Assembly (NCBI GenBank): GCA_039819065.1
Contig: JBCBSS010000086.1
Span: 1-32,889, forward strand
From: JBCBSS01 sp039819065
Lineage (GTDB): Bacteria; Bacteroidota; Bacteroidia; Cytophagales; Cyclobacteriaceae
DNA: 32,889 nt
Direction: 5' to 3'
Part shown: positions 8,533-16,356 of the stretch, in pieces
Layout of the letters: each line of letters opens with the position of its first letter
Position numbering within the stretch: the stretch's first letter is position 1
Notes under the pieces: generated by a model
Seen by the model: only the letters and a program-made list of their open reading frames with translations
The model's database searches: none
What the model was told of the DNA's origin: nothing
Translations under genes and position numbers: made by a program

Positions 8533-8642
8533 GCAGCCGCTAACATTTTGACATCTTATTCTGAAAAAAATAGTAAGGTCATACAACCTTTTTCTATTTT
8601 CCCGACCCTTTAGTGCGAAATTTTAAAACAACAGACTAAGAC

Positions 8643-9164
8643 TTGGACCAGGAAGAACTGGAATTGATTCAAGGGTGCCGGAAGAACCACCGGACTGCAC
8701 AACGAAGTGTTTACGAAAAGTACAAAGTGGCTATGTACACGATATCTTTTCGAATCACAGGTGATCGTGACGAATCTCACGACGCGTTGCAAGAAGCTTT
8801 CATTGAAGTGTTCAGAGACATTAAAGACTTTAAAATGCAATCAACCTTAGGAGCATGGATCAAGACGATAGTGGTGAGAAAATCACTAAGAAGAATCAAA
8901 GGAAGGTTCGACTTTGAGCCAGTCGATGAGTTGAACGCACAAAACACTCCGAGCGTCGAAAATGATTTTACCGGACAAGAGTTGCATACCGCAATTATGT
9001 CCTTACCAGATGGCTACAGGACCATATTTATGCTGGTTGAAGTGGAGGGTTATAAACACCGAGAAGTATCGCAGATGATTGGTATATCAGAAGGTACCTC
9101 AAAATCACAACTCTATCATGCCAAGAAAATGCTCCAGTCCAGGCTTAAAATGTTAATCAAATGA
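8643..9164 (+). CDS. ECF-type RNA polymerase sigma factor
   Basis: 173 residues. Sigma-70 region 2 lies at about residues 15-80 (ALQEAFIEVFRDIKDF is the core-binding helix pattern) and region 4 at about 110-165, with a helix-turn-helix in HREVSQMIGISEGTSKSQLYHAKKML. No region 1 or 3 is present, as expected for extracytoplasmic-function sigma factors. Translation must start at TTG 8643: a stop codon lies two codons upstream and the next ATG would remove part of region 2. Its stop overlaps the ATG of the next gene (ATGA at 9161-9164), so it is translationally coupled to the membrane anti-sigma-like protein. It probably directs transcription of envelope genes in response to an extracytoplasmic signal; the regulon is unknown. 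Confidence 0.93.
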   Translation: MDQEELELIQGCRKNHRTAQRSVYEKYKVAMYTISFRITGDRDESHDALQEAFIEVFRDIKDFKMQSTLGAWIKTIVVRKSLRRIKGRFDFEPVDELNAQNTPSVENDFTGQELHTAIMSLPDGYRTIFMLVEVEGYKHREVSQMIGISEGTSKSQLYHAKKMLQSRLKMLIK

Positions 9165-9781
9165 AAAGGCAGGGAGATATAAATGAGCAAGTGAGGAAGG
9201 CGATGAAAGGCTTCCCGGAATTTGAGCCTGACCAAAAGCTATGGACCGATATTGAAAGTCAATTAGACTTTGCAGAAACATTAGCACCCAAGCTAAAAGA
9301 CCTGCCTGATATACATCCAGATGACCAACTTTGGAACCGTTTGGATGATCAATTGATAGGATCCAGGCCTAAAGGGAAAGTGGTTCGCCTTCGTTTTGGA
9401 ATCAGCATGGCCGCAGCAGTGGCGTTAATACTGGCTGTCAAATTCTTTGCAATTGATGCTACAGGACCCGAACAGTCTATTGTGTACAGTGAAGAATATG
9501 TGCAGGAAGACGAGCTTGAGGAGTTGGCCGAACTGGATAATCAGGCTGAAAATGCACTGACACTGATTGAAGAGCGTTTTGCGGATTATACCGATTTGGA
9601 GGATAATGAAGAGTTCTTTGAGTTGAAGACGCAGCTGGATCAAGTGCTGGTGGAAGAAGAAAGTATCAAGGAAGAAATATCGGCCTTTGGCCGCAGCCCT
9701 GAACTGATTAAAGCCCAGATCAAGATAGAAAACCTTAAATCTGAATTGACAAAGCTTCTGATCAATATGATAATGGCATGA
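9161..9781 (+). CDS. Membrane-anchored anti-sigma factor-like protein
   Basis: 206 residues with one transmembrane helix at about 79-97. The N-terminal cytoplasmic part (1-78) contains two copies of an 18-residue motif exactly 30 residues apart: FPEFEPDQKLW at 18-28 and LPDIHPDDQLW at 48-58. The outer part (about 100-206) is very acidic and helical, probably coiled coil. No zinc-binding HxxxCxxC motif of the classical ZAS domain is seen, so it is assigned as an anti-sigma factor from topology and position. It is translationally coupled to the ECF sigma gene by a 4-base overlap and to the following secreted protein by another (ATGA at 9778-9781). It would hold the sigma factor at the membrane until a periplasmic signal releases it. 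Confidence 0.75.
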   Translation: MKRQGDINEQVRKAMKGFPEFEPDQKLWTDIESQLDFAETLAPKLKDLPDIHPDDQLWNRLDDQLIGSRPKGKVVRLRFGISMAAAVALILAVKFFAIDATGPEQSIVYSEEYVQEDELEELAELDNQAENALTLIEERFADYTDLEDNEEFFELKTQLDQVLVEEESIKEEISAFGRSPELIKAQIKIENLKSELTKLLINMIMA

Positions 9782-10683
9782 AAGTATTAATGAAAATATT
9801 GACACTAACCCTTGTCTTGATAAGTCTGTGTTTGACGGACACGCTAGCACAAAAAAAAGTGCAGGTAATAGAAAAAACCATCAAGGAGAGCTTACAATAC
9901 AGGTCGGGACAAATCCTGGAAGTCAAGGCTGAAAAATCCAATGTGGAAATTAGTACCTGGAGCAAGAACTATATCGATATTGAGATTAAGATTATAGCCA
10001 AACACCCTAAACGGGACATAGCACTGGCCGACTTAGAAAATGCGAAATATGAAATTAAGGAAATCCCTAATGGCCATCAGCTCACTAACTATTTTGATAT
10101 CCCCAAGAGCCTGAAGAAAATAAAGAGTAACCTTAAGCTAGAATACAAGATTAAGGTACCCCGCTCGTGCCAGTTGAACCTGGCCAATTTATATGGCAAT
10201 ATCACGCTGACAGATATTTATAAAGAGGCAAAAGTATTAATGAGCTTTGGAGAGTTGAAGCTGAATAAGATTTCTGGTAAGCTGTATGTCAAATCTAATT
10301 ATGCCGATATACAAGGCAGTCAGATCAGGGCTGACATAAAACTCGAATCCCAAAAGGCCGATATCAAGCTTTCTAATGTAGCTGGAAAAGTATCGATCAG
10401 TAACGCTTACGGATTGATTGATCTATCGACTGATATCAGCATCAAATCACTGGAAATCGATTCTAAAAGGACAGAAGTGAAGGTGGAAGTGCCTGGTTTC
10501 CGAAACTTTAATTATGATCTGAGTACCTCATTCTCAAGCATAAATGTGCCTATTTCCAGTGCACAGAATGCGAATGATAATACATATATGAAGCGCTTTC
10601 GCTCTGACTATTCATTGATCAAAATTAAGACGACCTACAGTACCATAACCATTTATGAAAACAGCAATGTATCCAAAAGGTAA
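9778..10683 (+). CDS. Secreted beta-rich protein, DUF4097/adhesin-like
   Basis: 301 residues. A signal peptide covers about residues 1-24 (cleavage after TLA). The mature part is a string of short beta strands with phrases such as NVEISTWSKNYIDIEIKI, ANLYGNITLTDIY, SFGELKLNKISGKLYVKSNYADIQG and GKVSISNAYGLIDLS. This resembles the solenoid of DUF4097/DUF2807 (putative auto-transporter adhesin, head GIN) domains, which often sit beside ECF sigma and anti-sigma genes in Bacteroidota. It may be the periplasmic sensor or a target of the sigma system. It overlaps the anti-sigma gene by 4 bases upstream and the next gene by 29 bases downstream. No enzyme motif is visible. Confidence 0.72.
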   Translation: MKVLMKILTLTLVLISLCLTDTLAQKKVQVIEKTIKESLQYRSGQILEVKAEKSNVEISTWSKNYIDIEIKIIAKHPKRDIALADLENAKYEIKEIPNGHQLTNYFDIPKSLKKIKSNLKLEYKIKVPRSCQLNLANLYGNITLTDIYKEAKVLMSFGELKLNKISGKLYVKSNYADIQGSQIRADIKLESQKADIKLSNVAGKVSISNAYGLIDLSTDISIKSLEIDSKRTEVKVEVPGFRNFNYDLSTSFSSINVPISSAQNANDNTYMKRFRSDYSLIKIKTTYSTITIYENSNVSKR

Positions 10684-11920
10684 TTTATTCATTCTTTTCT
10701 TTTTATGCTTTGCTATTACAGAAGTAGTAGCCCAATCTGATAGTACGAACATTCAGTTTTTGGAAGAATCAATTGAGGAGTCCGATTACAAAGACGGTAA
10801 AAAGTACGACTACTTCTCCCGCGACTTGATTGAAGAGAAATTTCAATTCAGGGCGGCTATTGAAAACCCAACCTACACTTCGGCCTTTATCTATCCTTTA
10901 AGTGTATTATCGATAGGAGCGGAATACAAGCTGGCCAAGTCTTACAGCATTCTAGGCAAGTTTATTAGAGCAGGTGATTTTGATGCTACTGGATATGAGT
11001 TTGCTGTCAGACACTACTATAACAAGAAGAAGAAGATTGAGGAAGGGCTCAGTGCTAACAACATGAATGGTGGATATGTCGCAATCGGGTACGAGAGACT
11101 TCGAAATGAATTCGGGGATTCGTATTCACGGACCAATGTCCTCAAAGCCCATTGGGGCGTTCAACAAAGGTTGGGCAAGCTGGGCTTTTTTGGCTTTAAC
11201 CTGGGTTTTGACTACGGTTGGGACGAAAACAACTTTAACCCGCGATCTTTACAATACCTGACTTTTACCAACCAAGCTCGAGTAGGAATAGCCATTGGTC
11301 CCAAAACTGATCGGTCAAAAGAACTAAGCCAAATAGCACTTGACCATCGTATTACCAACCCATCTGCTCAGTTGAAAGATGAAAAAGGCTTAGTAAAGAT
11401 TGGATTGGAAAACTTCAGTCTTGGTGCGGACTTCATTGGGGTTTCAATGCGAGCTAGTTATGAGCATAAGTTACTGACTTCGCTTTCCGTTTATGGAGGG
11501 CTATCGGGATATTTTTCACGCTGGTCTGTGGTACAAATTGCCAATCCCATTGACCCTAATCTCGATTCCATTAGCTCTTTGAGAAATCGAGGGTATGATT
11601 TCCATGTAGGCGTTAAGCACTATTACGCGATGGATAAAAAGATCGAACAGAACCTCAGCGGGAATAACCTCTCAGGGAACTATATAGGTTTTGAAGTAAA
11701 CCAGTTATTTGGACGGCAGATTAGCGCAGGTTTGTTAGATAGATCCACAAGACCGTCATATAGGCTTTTTTGGGGTGCCCAAAGACGTATGGGAAACCGT
11801 GGATACGTAGAATTGAATACTGGTTTACAGAATTATGCGTTTGGCCCTTTTTTCTTTGTAGATGACTTTCAAAGAACAACACAACTATTTCTAAAATTGA
11901 ATTTTGGCCTGGGTTTTTAG
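10655..11920 (+). CDS. Outer-membrane beta-barrel-like protein, paralogue 1
   Basis: 421 residues with a signal peptide (residues about 1-26, cleavage after VVA). An ATG 12 bases downstream (10667) is an equally possible start. After an acidic linker comes YFSRDLIEEKFQFR, then alternating amphipathic strands ending in LKLNFGLGF, with a terminal aromatic residue as in outer-membrane barrels. The protein is internally duplicated: GYEFAVRHYYNKKKKIEEGLSANNMNGGY near residue 114 is matched by GYDFHVGVKHYY and KKIEQNLSGNNLSGNY near residue 314. Each unit is followed by a WG-x-QxR-x-G segment. It overlaps the preceding gene, making it part of the sigma-factor operon. The next gene is a close paralogue. 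Function is unknown; DUF3575-like barrels are one possibility. Confidence 0.7.
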   Translation: MKTAMYPKGNLFILFFLCFAITEVVAQSDSTNIQFLEESIEESDYKDGKKYDYFSRDLIEEKFQFRAAIENPTYTSAFIYPLSVLSIGAEYKLAKSYSILGKFIRAGDFDATGYEFAVRHYYNKKKKIEEGLSANNMNGGYVAIGYERLRNEFGDSYSRTNVLKAHWGVQQRLGKLGFFGFNLGFDYGWDENNFNPRSLQYLTFTNQARVGIAIGPKTDRSKELSQIALDHRITNPSAQLKDEKGLVKIGLENFSLGADFIGVSMRASYEHKLLTSLSVYGGLSGYFSRWSVVQIANPIDPNLDSISSLRNRGYDFHVGVKHYYAMDKKIEQNLSGNNLSGNYIGFEVNQLFGRQISAGLLDRSTRPSYRLFWGAQRRMGNRGYVELNTGLQNYAFGPFFFVDDFQRTTQLFLKLNFGLGF

Positions 11921-11998
11921 CAGCTTCCAATTGAAAAAGCACGTAATACATCTAATTAAACCTCATAACAAACCGTATCACCAACCTAAATATTGAAC

Positions 11999-13264
11999 AT
12001 GTTTACAATAACCAGTTTAAGAATGATGGCGGTTATTTGCCTATTGAACCTATTTTATGCTACCCATGCCTTCTCTCAGACTAGTGAAACACAGGTGGAA
12101 TATTCCGAAGAGATCAAGGAAGATTCTGATTTTAAAGAAGGTAGAAGATACAAATACTTTTCTCGGGATTTGGTGGAGGAAAAGTTTCAATTAAGGTTCG
12201 GGGTACAAAGCCTTAATTATAGCCCAAGTCCAGGATATCCTTATAGCAGGTTCTTCTTGGGGGCAGAGTATAAGTTTACCAAGTCAAATAGTGTAATGGC
12301 CAACTTATACAGGTCAGGTACTTTTCTAGGTAATGGCTATGAATTTGCCTTAAGGCACTACTATAACAAAAAGAAGAAAATTGAAGAAGGGCTTAGTGCC
12401 AATAATATGAATGGAGGGTATGTCTCTATTGGGTATGAGGGGCTACGACAAAGATTGGGGAATGTTCAGCTTAATAGTAATATACTAAAAGCCCATTGGG
12501 GGGTTCAGCAAAGATTGGGACGCCTTGGATTCTTTGGGTTCAACTTAGGTCTAGACTATGTTATCCAGAATGATCCATTTGATACTGGTGCTTCCGATTA
12601 TTTGACTTTTGCCAGTCAGGCCAGGGTAGGACTGGCACTAGGTTATAAACCTGTAAGACAAAGGCAATTGAACCAGAATATGCAGAACCATCGCCTTCTG
12701 AATCCACCCTCACGTCTAAAGGATGAAAAAGGCCTTTTCAAAGTAGGCTTGGACAACTTGAACATCGGACAGGATGTATTGGGTTTCTCTGTGGGTATTA
12801 ACTATGAACACAAAATATGGCCATCATTTTCAATCTATGGAGGCGCAGGTGGATATTATGTACGTAGATCAAATCTGAGTATTCCTAATCCTAACGACCC
12901 CAGTTTCGAACCGCTCTCATCTTTCACTGATCGCGGTTATGATTTTCACTTTGGGGCAAAATATTATTATGGAATGAAGAGCCAGATAGAAAAAGGCTTG
13001 AGCGGCAATAACTTTTCTGGTAATTATGTGGGCTTTGAAATAGACAGATTGTTTGGAAGACAGGAAATATCAGATTTTAGAAGTTTCAGAACAAGGCCTT
13101 CTTATTCGGTTTTCTGGGGAACTCAAAGGCGTGTTGGCTCTGCCGGTTTTATTGAGTTAAACACTGGTTTGCAATATTACTCATATAGACCTAACTATTT
13201 TGACAGTCAACATACCAGTGCGTTACAGCCATTCATCAGACTTAATTTTGGGTTGGGACTTTAA
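11999..13264 (+). CDS. Outer-membrane beta-barrel-like protein, paralogue 2
   Basis: 421 residues from the ATG at 11999; a TTG two codons upstream (11993) is in frame but less likely. The signal peptide covers about residues 1-27 (cleavage after AFS). The sequence aligns along its full length with the preceding gene, including YFSRDLVEEKFQLR, the strongly conserved HYYNKKKKIEEGLSANNMNGGY, and the second-half copy GYDFHFGAKYYYGMKSQIEKGLSGNNFSGNY. It ends LNFGLGL. Both paralogues therefore carry the same internal duplication, which must predate the gene duplication. A 78-base gap separates it from paralogue 1 and shows no clear terminator, so it probably remains in the same transcription unit. 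Confidence 0.7.
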   Translation: MFTITSLRMMAVICLLNLFYATHAFSQTSETQVEYSEEIKEDSDFKEGRRYKYFSRDLVEEKFQLRFGVQSLNYSPSPGYPYSRFFLGAEYKFTKSNSVMANLYRSGTFLGNGYEFALRHYYNKKKKIEEGLSANNMNGGYVSIGYEGLRQRLGNVQLNSNILKAHWGVQQRLGRLGFFGFNLGLDYVIQNDPFDTGASDYLTFASQARVGLALGYKPVRQRQLNQNMQNHRLLNPPSRLKDEKGLFKVGLDNLNIGQDVLGFSVGINYEHKIWPSFSIYGGAGGYYVRRSNLSIPNPNDPSFEPLSSFTDRGYDFHFGAKYYYGMKSQIEKGLSGNNFSGNYVGFEIDRLFGRQEISDFRSFRTRPSYSVFWGTQRRVGSAGFIELNTGLQYYSYRPNYFDSQHTSALQPFIRLNFGLGL

Positions 13265-13280
13265 TAGGTATAGCAGTTGT

Positions 13281-13303
13281 AGTGAAGAAGTTGAGGCTTC
13301 ACT
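13281..13303. terminator. Weak hairpin between convergent genes
   Basis: AGTGAAG (13281-13287) and CTTCACT (13297-13303) form a perfect 7-bp stem with a 9-base loop, reaching into the last codon and stop of the minus-strand gene. No long T tract follows on either strand, so its role as a terminator is uncertain. Confidence 0.3.
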
Positions 13304-13805
13304 CCTTCTTATTGAAGGTTACCACGGTCATATTACGCTCTTCTTCTGCTGCTGATTGGTCATAGCGAACAACCTGCATTTCTACAATGCTGCCTATCCA
13401 ATTGTAAGCTTCAACAGCGCCCTGATCCATGGGTTCTATTTCGGTAGAAGTCCCGTAAGCCTGTTCAAATTGCTTCAATAGCTCTTGGAATTCACCATCA
13501 CCTAGTTTTTTAAAATAGATATCCAGATAGAATAGCTTGCCATTCTCAAAGCCAAGGTTGACCTGATTTGATGTTAACGCATAGACCGTTTTTAGTTCTT
13601 TACCTTGATAGCCGTAATACTTGATCTCTTTCTGACCCAGAGAAATCGTAAGGTCTAGCTTTAAATCATCTTTATAATCATTGACGTCGTCACCAAACGA
13701 GAACGAGCCAAAACCATTTTGCTGATCTAGTGATTGGAGGTTTTGGGCATTGGATATGAGTGCCGTGAAAGAGAAAATAATGATGAAAGCACTCGAGTAT
13801 TTCAT
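13299..13805 (-). CDS. Secreted hypothetical protein
   Basis: 168 residues with a signal peptide at 1-20 (cleavage after SNA). The mature protein alternates beta strands and short helices, with phrases FGSFSFGDDVNDYK, LDLTISLGQKEIKYYGY and FENGKLFYLDIYF. I recognise no family and no catalytic motif. It probably acts in the periplasm or at the outer membrane. It follows the DUF4293 gene by 7 bases on the same strand, so the two are likely cotranscribed and possibly functionally linked. Confidence 0.7.
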   Translation of the reverse strand: MKYSSAFIIIFSFTALISNAQNLQSLDQQNGFGSFSFGDDVNDYKDDLKLDLTISLGQKEIKYYGYQGKELKTVYALTSNQVNLGFENGKLFYLDIYFKKLGDGEFQELLKQFEQAYGTSTEIEPMDQGAVEAYNWIGSIVEMQVVRYDQSAAEEERNMTVVTFNKKE

Positions 13806-13812
13806 GACTGGT

Positions 13813-14292
13813 TTATCGGATTCTATCTACCGATTTAACGAGTTTTTCATCCCGTTGGATAAACCGGTTGGATAGAATATTAAAAATAGCTGCTACCGCA
13901 GGTAAGAAGAAGCCCATGGAAAGCTTGCCAACTACCTCTGGCATAAACTCTTCCTGCAACTGCCCTGAAAAGATATACCCACAGGCAATTATACCAATAA
14001 TCAAAAGGTTATTAAGGGCACCCAACCTCATTTGCAGTGGGCGGTTTTTGTATTTAGCGATAGAAGTGATGGTAATGAAAATCGCAGCTACTGAAAAAAC
14101 ACCGGTCAATGAGTAAGGCCAATAAACATAAGTTGACTGGGCATCTGCTGATAACTTTTGTTGAAAGTACAAAGCGTTCAAGCGAAAGAACTCGCCTGAT
14201 TCCGGGAACTTAAACCAAATGGGTAAGAAAACATGAACAACAAGACATGCTGCGGCCAAGACTAGAAATACGGTTTGGATTCTTTGTAACAT
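13813..14292 (-). CDS. DUF4293 family membrane protein
   Basis: 159 residues with four predicted transmembrane helices, at about 5-26, 60-80, 90-110 and 122-145. The start MLQRIQTVFLVLAAA is characteristic of the DUF4293 proteins found almost only in Bacteroidota. Function is unknown. It is first in a two-gene unit with the secreted protein that follows and is divergent from the thiolase gene. A candidate promoter lies just upstream. Confidence 0.82.
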   Translation of the reverse strand: MLQRIQTVFLVLAAACLVVHVFLPIWFKFPESGEFFRLNALYFQQKLSADAQSTYVYWPYSLTGVFSVAAIFITITSIAKYKNRPLQMRLGALNNLLIIGIIACGYIFSGQLQEEFMPEVVGKLSMGFFLPAVAAIFNILSNRFIQRDEKLVKSVDRIR

Positions 14293-14318
14293 GTGGACGT
14301 TGGTTTAAATTGCGAGGG

Positions 14319-14349
14319 CAAAATAAACCAAACCCACACCTTTTTCAAA
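14319..14349 (-). promoter_or_regulatory. Candidate promoter for the DUF4293 unit
   Basis: On the minus strand TTTG (14349-14346) is followed after 19 bases by TTATTTTG (14326-14319), a 7 of 8 match to TAnnTTTG. It ends 26 bases before the ATG of the DUF4293 gene. Confidence 0.4.
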
Positions 14350-14371
14350 GCTTTACAATCCAATTAAGAAG

Positions 14372-15571
14372 ATGAACAGTGCATATATTGTAGATATCGT
14401 AAGAACCCCGATTGGTAAGTTTGGAGGCACTTTGGCTACAGTCAGGCCTGATGATTTGGCTGCCCATGTGATAAAAGCGCTCATTGAAAGGAATCCAGAG
14501 CTTGATCCGGCTTTCATAGAAGATGTCATTTTCGGTGCCGCCAATCAAGCTGGTGAGGACAATAGGAATGTGGCCAGAATGGCACTGCTAATGGCTGGAC
14601 TACCCATAGAATCTGGTGGTGTTACTGTCAATCGACTCTGCGCTTCTGGTTTGCAGTCTATTATGGATGCATCCCGGGCGATCATGTTAAATGAAGGCGA
14701 GGCTTACATAGCTGGTGGGGTTGAAAGCATGAGCCGTGCACCTTTTGTGACGGCCAAGGCCGAGAGTGCATTTAGTCGTAAAATGGAAACTTATGACACT
14801 TCTATTGGATGGCGTTTTACCAACCCAAAGCTAGCCGATATGTACTACCCTTACGCGATGGGAGAAACTGCTGAAAATGTGGCTGAACGTTGGAATGTAT
14901 CCAGAGAGGAGCAAGATCAATTCGCTTTTGATACACAGCATAAATACCAAAAAGCACATGAGGCCGGAAAGTTCAAGGATGAGATAGTACCCGTATCAGT
15001 ACCTCAAAGAAAAGCAGACCCGATCATCTTTGATAGAGACGAACATCCACGTCTATCTACTTTAGAAAAGCTATCTACGCTAAAGGCAGCTTTCAAAAAA
15101 GATGGTACTGTCACTGCGGGCAACGCATCGGGCATCAATGATGGGGCCGCAGCATCTCTGCTGGTGAACGAAGAAATGGTTAAGAAATATAATTTGAAAC
15201 CTATTGCCAGAGTAGCATCCATGGCTATTGCCGGTGTGCATCCTGACATCATGGGTGTGGGGCCAATTCCCGCTACTCAAAAAGCGGCCAGCCGTGCCGG
15301 CATAAAAGTTTCGGATATAGATTTGGTCGAGTTGAATGAGGCATTTGCTTCCCAATCCATTGCTTGTATCCGTGATTTAGAATTGAATCCCGACACAGTC
15401 AATGTGAACGGCGGTTCTATCGCTATAGGCCACCCACTTGGTGCTAGTGGTACCAGAATTAGCGCTACACTCATTCATGAGATGCAAAAAAGACAAGATG
15501 TCAAATATGGACTGGCAACGATGTGTATCGGCGTGGGGCAAGGAGCAGCCATCATTTATGAAAAATGTTAA
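14372..15571 (+). CDS. pcaF: Acetyl-CoA acyltransferase, 3-oxoadipyl-CoA thiolase type
   Basis: 399 residues, the usual length of class II thiolases. It splits a 3-oxoacyl-CoA with CoA into acetyl-CoA and a shortened acyl-CoA. The nucleophile is C90 in VNRLCASGLQS. H354 lies in GHPLGASG and the proton-transfer C385 in CIGVGQG. GEDNRNVARMAL and the long loop with DTSIGWRFTNPKL are shared with PcaF/PaaJ thiolases, which act on 3-oxoadipyl-CoA in aromatic-acid or phenylacetate breakdown. A general fatty-acid beta-oxidation role (FadA) remains possible because no other pathway gene is adjacent. The usual NEAFAAQ reads NEAFASQ here. It is divergent from the DUF4293 unit; truA follows on the same strand after 23 bases. 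Confidence 0.85.
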   Translation: MNSAYIVDIVRTPIGKFGGTLATVRPDDLAAHVIKALIERNPELDPAFIEDVIFGAANQAGEDNRNVARMALLMAGLPIESGGVTVNRLCASGLQSIMDASRAIMLNEGEAYIAGGVESMSRAPFVTAKAESAFSRKMETYDTSIGWRFTNPKLADMYYPYAMGETAENVAERWNVSREEQDQFAFDTQHKYQKAHEAGKFKDEIVPVSVPQRKADPIIFDRDEHPRLSTLEKLSTLKAAFKKDGTVTAGNASGINDGAAASLLVNEEMVKKYNLKPIARVASMAIAGVHPDIMGVGPIPATQKAASRAGIKVSDIDLVELNEAFASQSIACIRDLELNPDTVNVNGGSIAIGHPLGASGTRISATLIHEMQKRQDVKYGLATMCIGVGQGAAIIYEKC

Positions 15572-15594
15572 CCGATCTTGTAAGCTGAGTTGAT

Positions 15595-16347
15595 TTGGCA
15601 GAGAGATATTTTTTTGAAGTCGCTTACAATGGCAAAAACTACCACGGGTGGCAATTGCAAAATAATGCCGTTACTGTTCAGGGCGCCATTGAAGATGCTT
15701 TTGCCAAAGTACTACGCAGCAAAACACCAATAACGGGCAGTGGTAGAACGGACACCGGTGTGCACTGTGAACAGCAATTTTTTCATGTAGACTTTGATAA
15801 ACCTATAGACGGAGCTCAACTGCAGTATAAGCTCAACTCCTGCTTGCTTCAAGACATAAGCATTCTGTCTGTTAAGCCTGTAGAACTTTCAGCTCATGCC
15901 CGTTTCGATGCTATATCGAGGAGTTATCAATATAGAATATCGAGAAAGAAAGACCCGTTCTATAACGAACTACGTTATTTCTTTGCTAAACCACTAGATT
16001 TGAAAACCATGAACGAAGCCGCTCTGTTATTAGTCGGTGAGCATGACTTCGAATGCTTTAGCAAGGTGAAAACAGAAGTGAATAATTTCTTCTGTACCAT
16101 AGAAAAAGCAGAGTGGATAGAACAAGGTGACTTGCTTACTTTTTATATAACCGCCAACCGGTTTTTACGTGGAATGGTAAGGGCAATAGTTGGAACACTA
16201 TTGAGTATGGGGGAAAGCAAAAAAACAATTGATGATTTGAAAGGAATATTAGCCAGCAAAGATCGAAGAGCAGCAGGACGGGCCGCTCCGGCGCATGGGC
16301 TTTTTCTTACGGAGGTGAAATACCCCGATCACATATTTTTAAACTAA
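15595..16347 (+). CDS. truA: tRNA pseudouridine synthase A (sites 38-40)
   Basis: 250 residues, a normal length for TruA. It converts uridine to pseudouridine at positions 38-40 of the tRNA anticodon arm. The catalytic aspartate is D53 in GSGRTDTGVH. The start YFFEVAYNGKNYHGWQLQ and the C-terminal FLRGMVRAIVGTLL are also typical. Translation begins at TTG 15595: a TGA lies two codons upstream and the conserved N-terminal strand begins immediately, so no ATG can serve. It sits 23 bases after the thiolase gene and 9 bases before an ABC transporter gene, so all three may be cotranscribed. Confidence 0.95.
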   Translation: MAERYFFEVAYNGKNYHGWQLQNNAVTVQGAIEDAFAKVLRSKTPITGSGRTDTGVHCEQQFFHVDFDKPIDGAQLQYKLNSCLLQDISILSVKPVELSAHARFDAISRSYQYRISRKKDPFYNELRYFFAKPLDLKTMNEAALLLVGEHDFECFSKVKTEVNNFFCTIEKAEWIEQGDLLTFYITANRFLRGMVRAIVGTLLSMGESKKTIDDLKGILASKDRRAAGRAAPAHGLFLTEVKYPDHIFLN

Positions 16348-16356
16348 CTGTAGATT

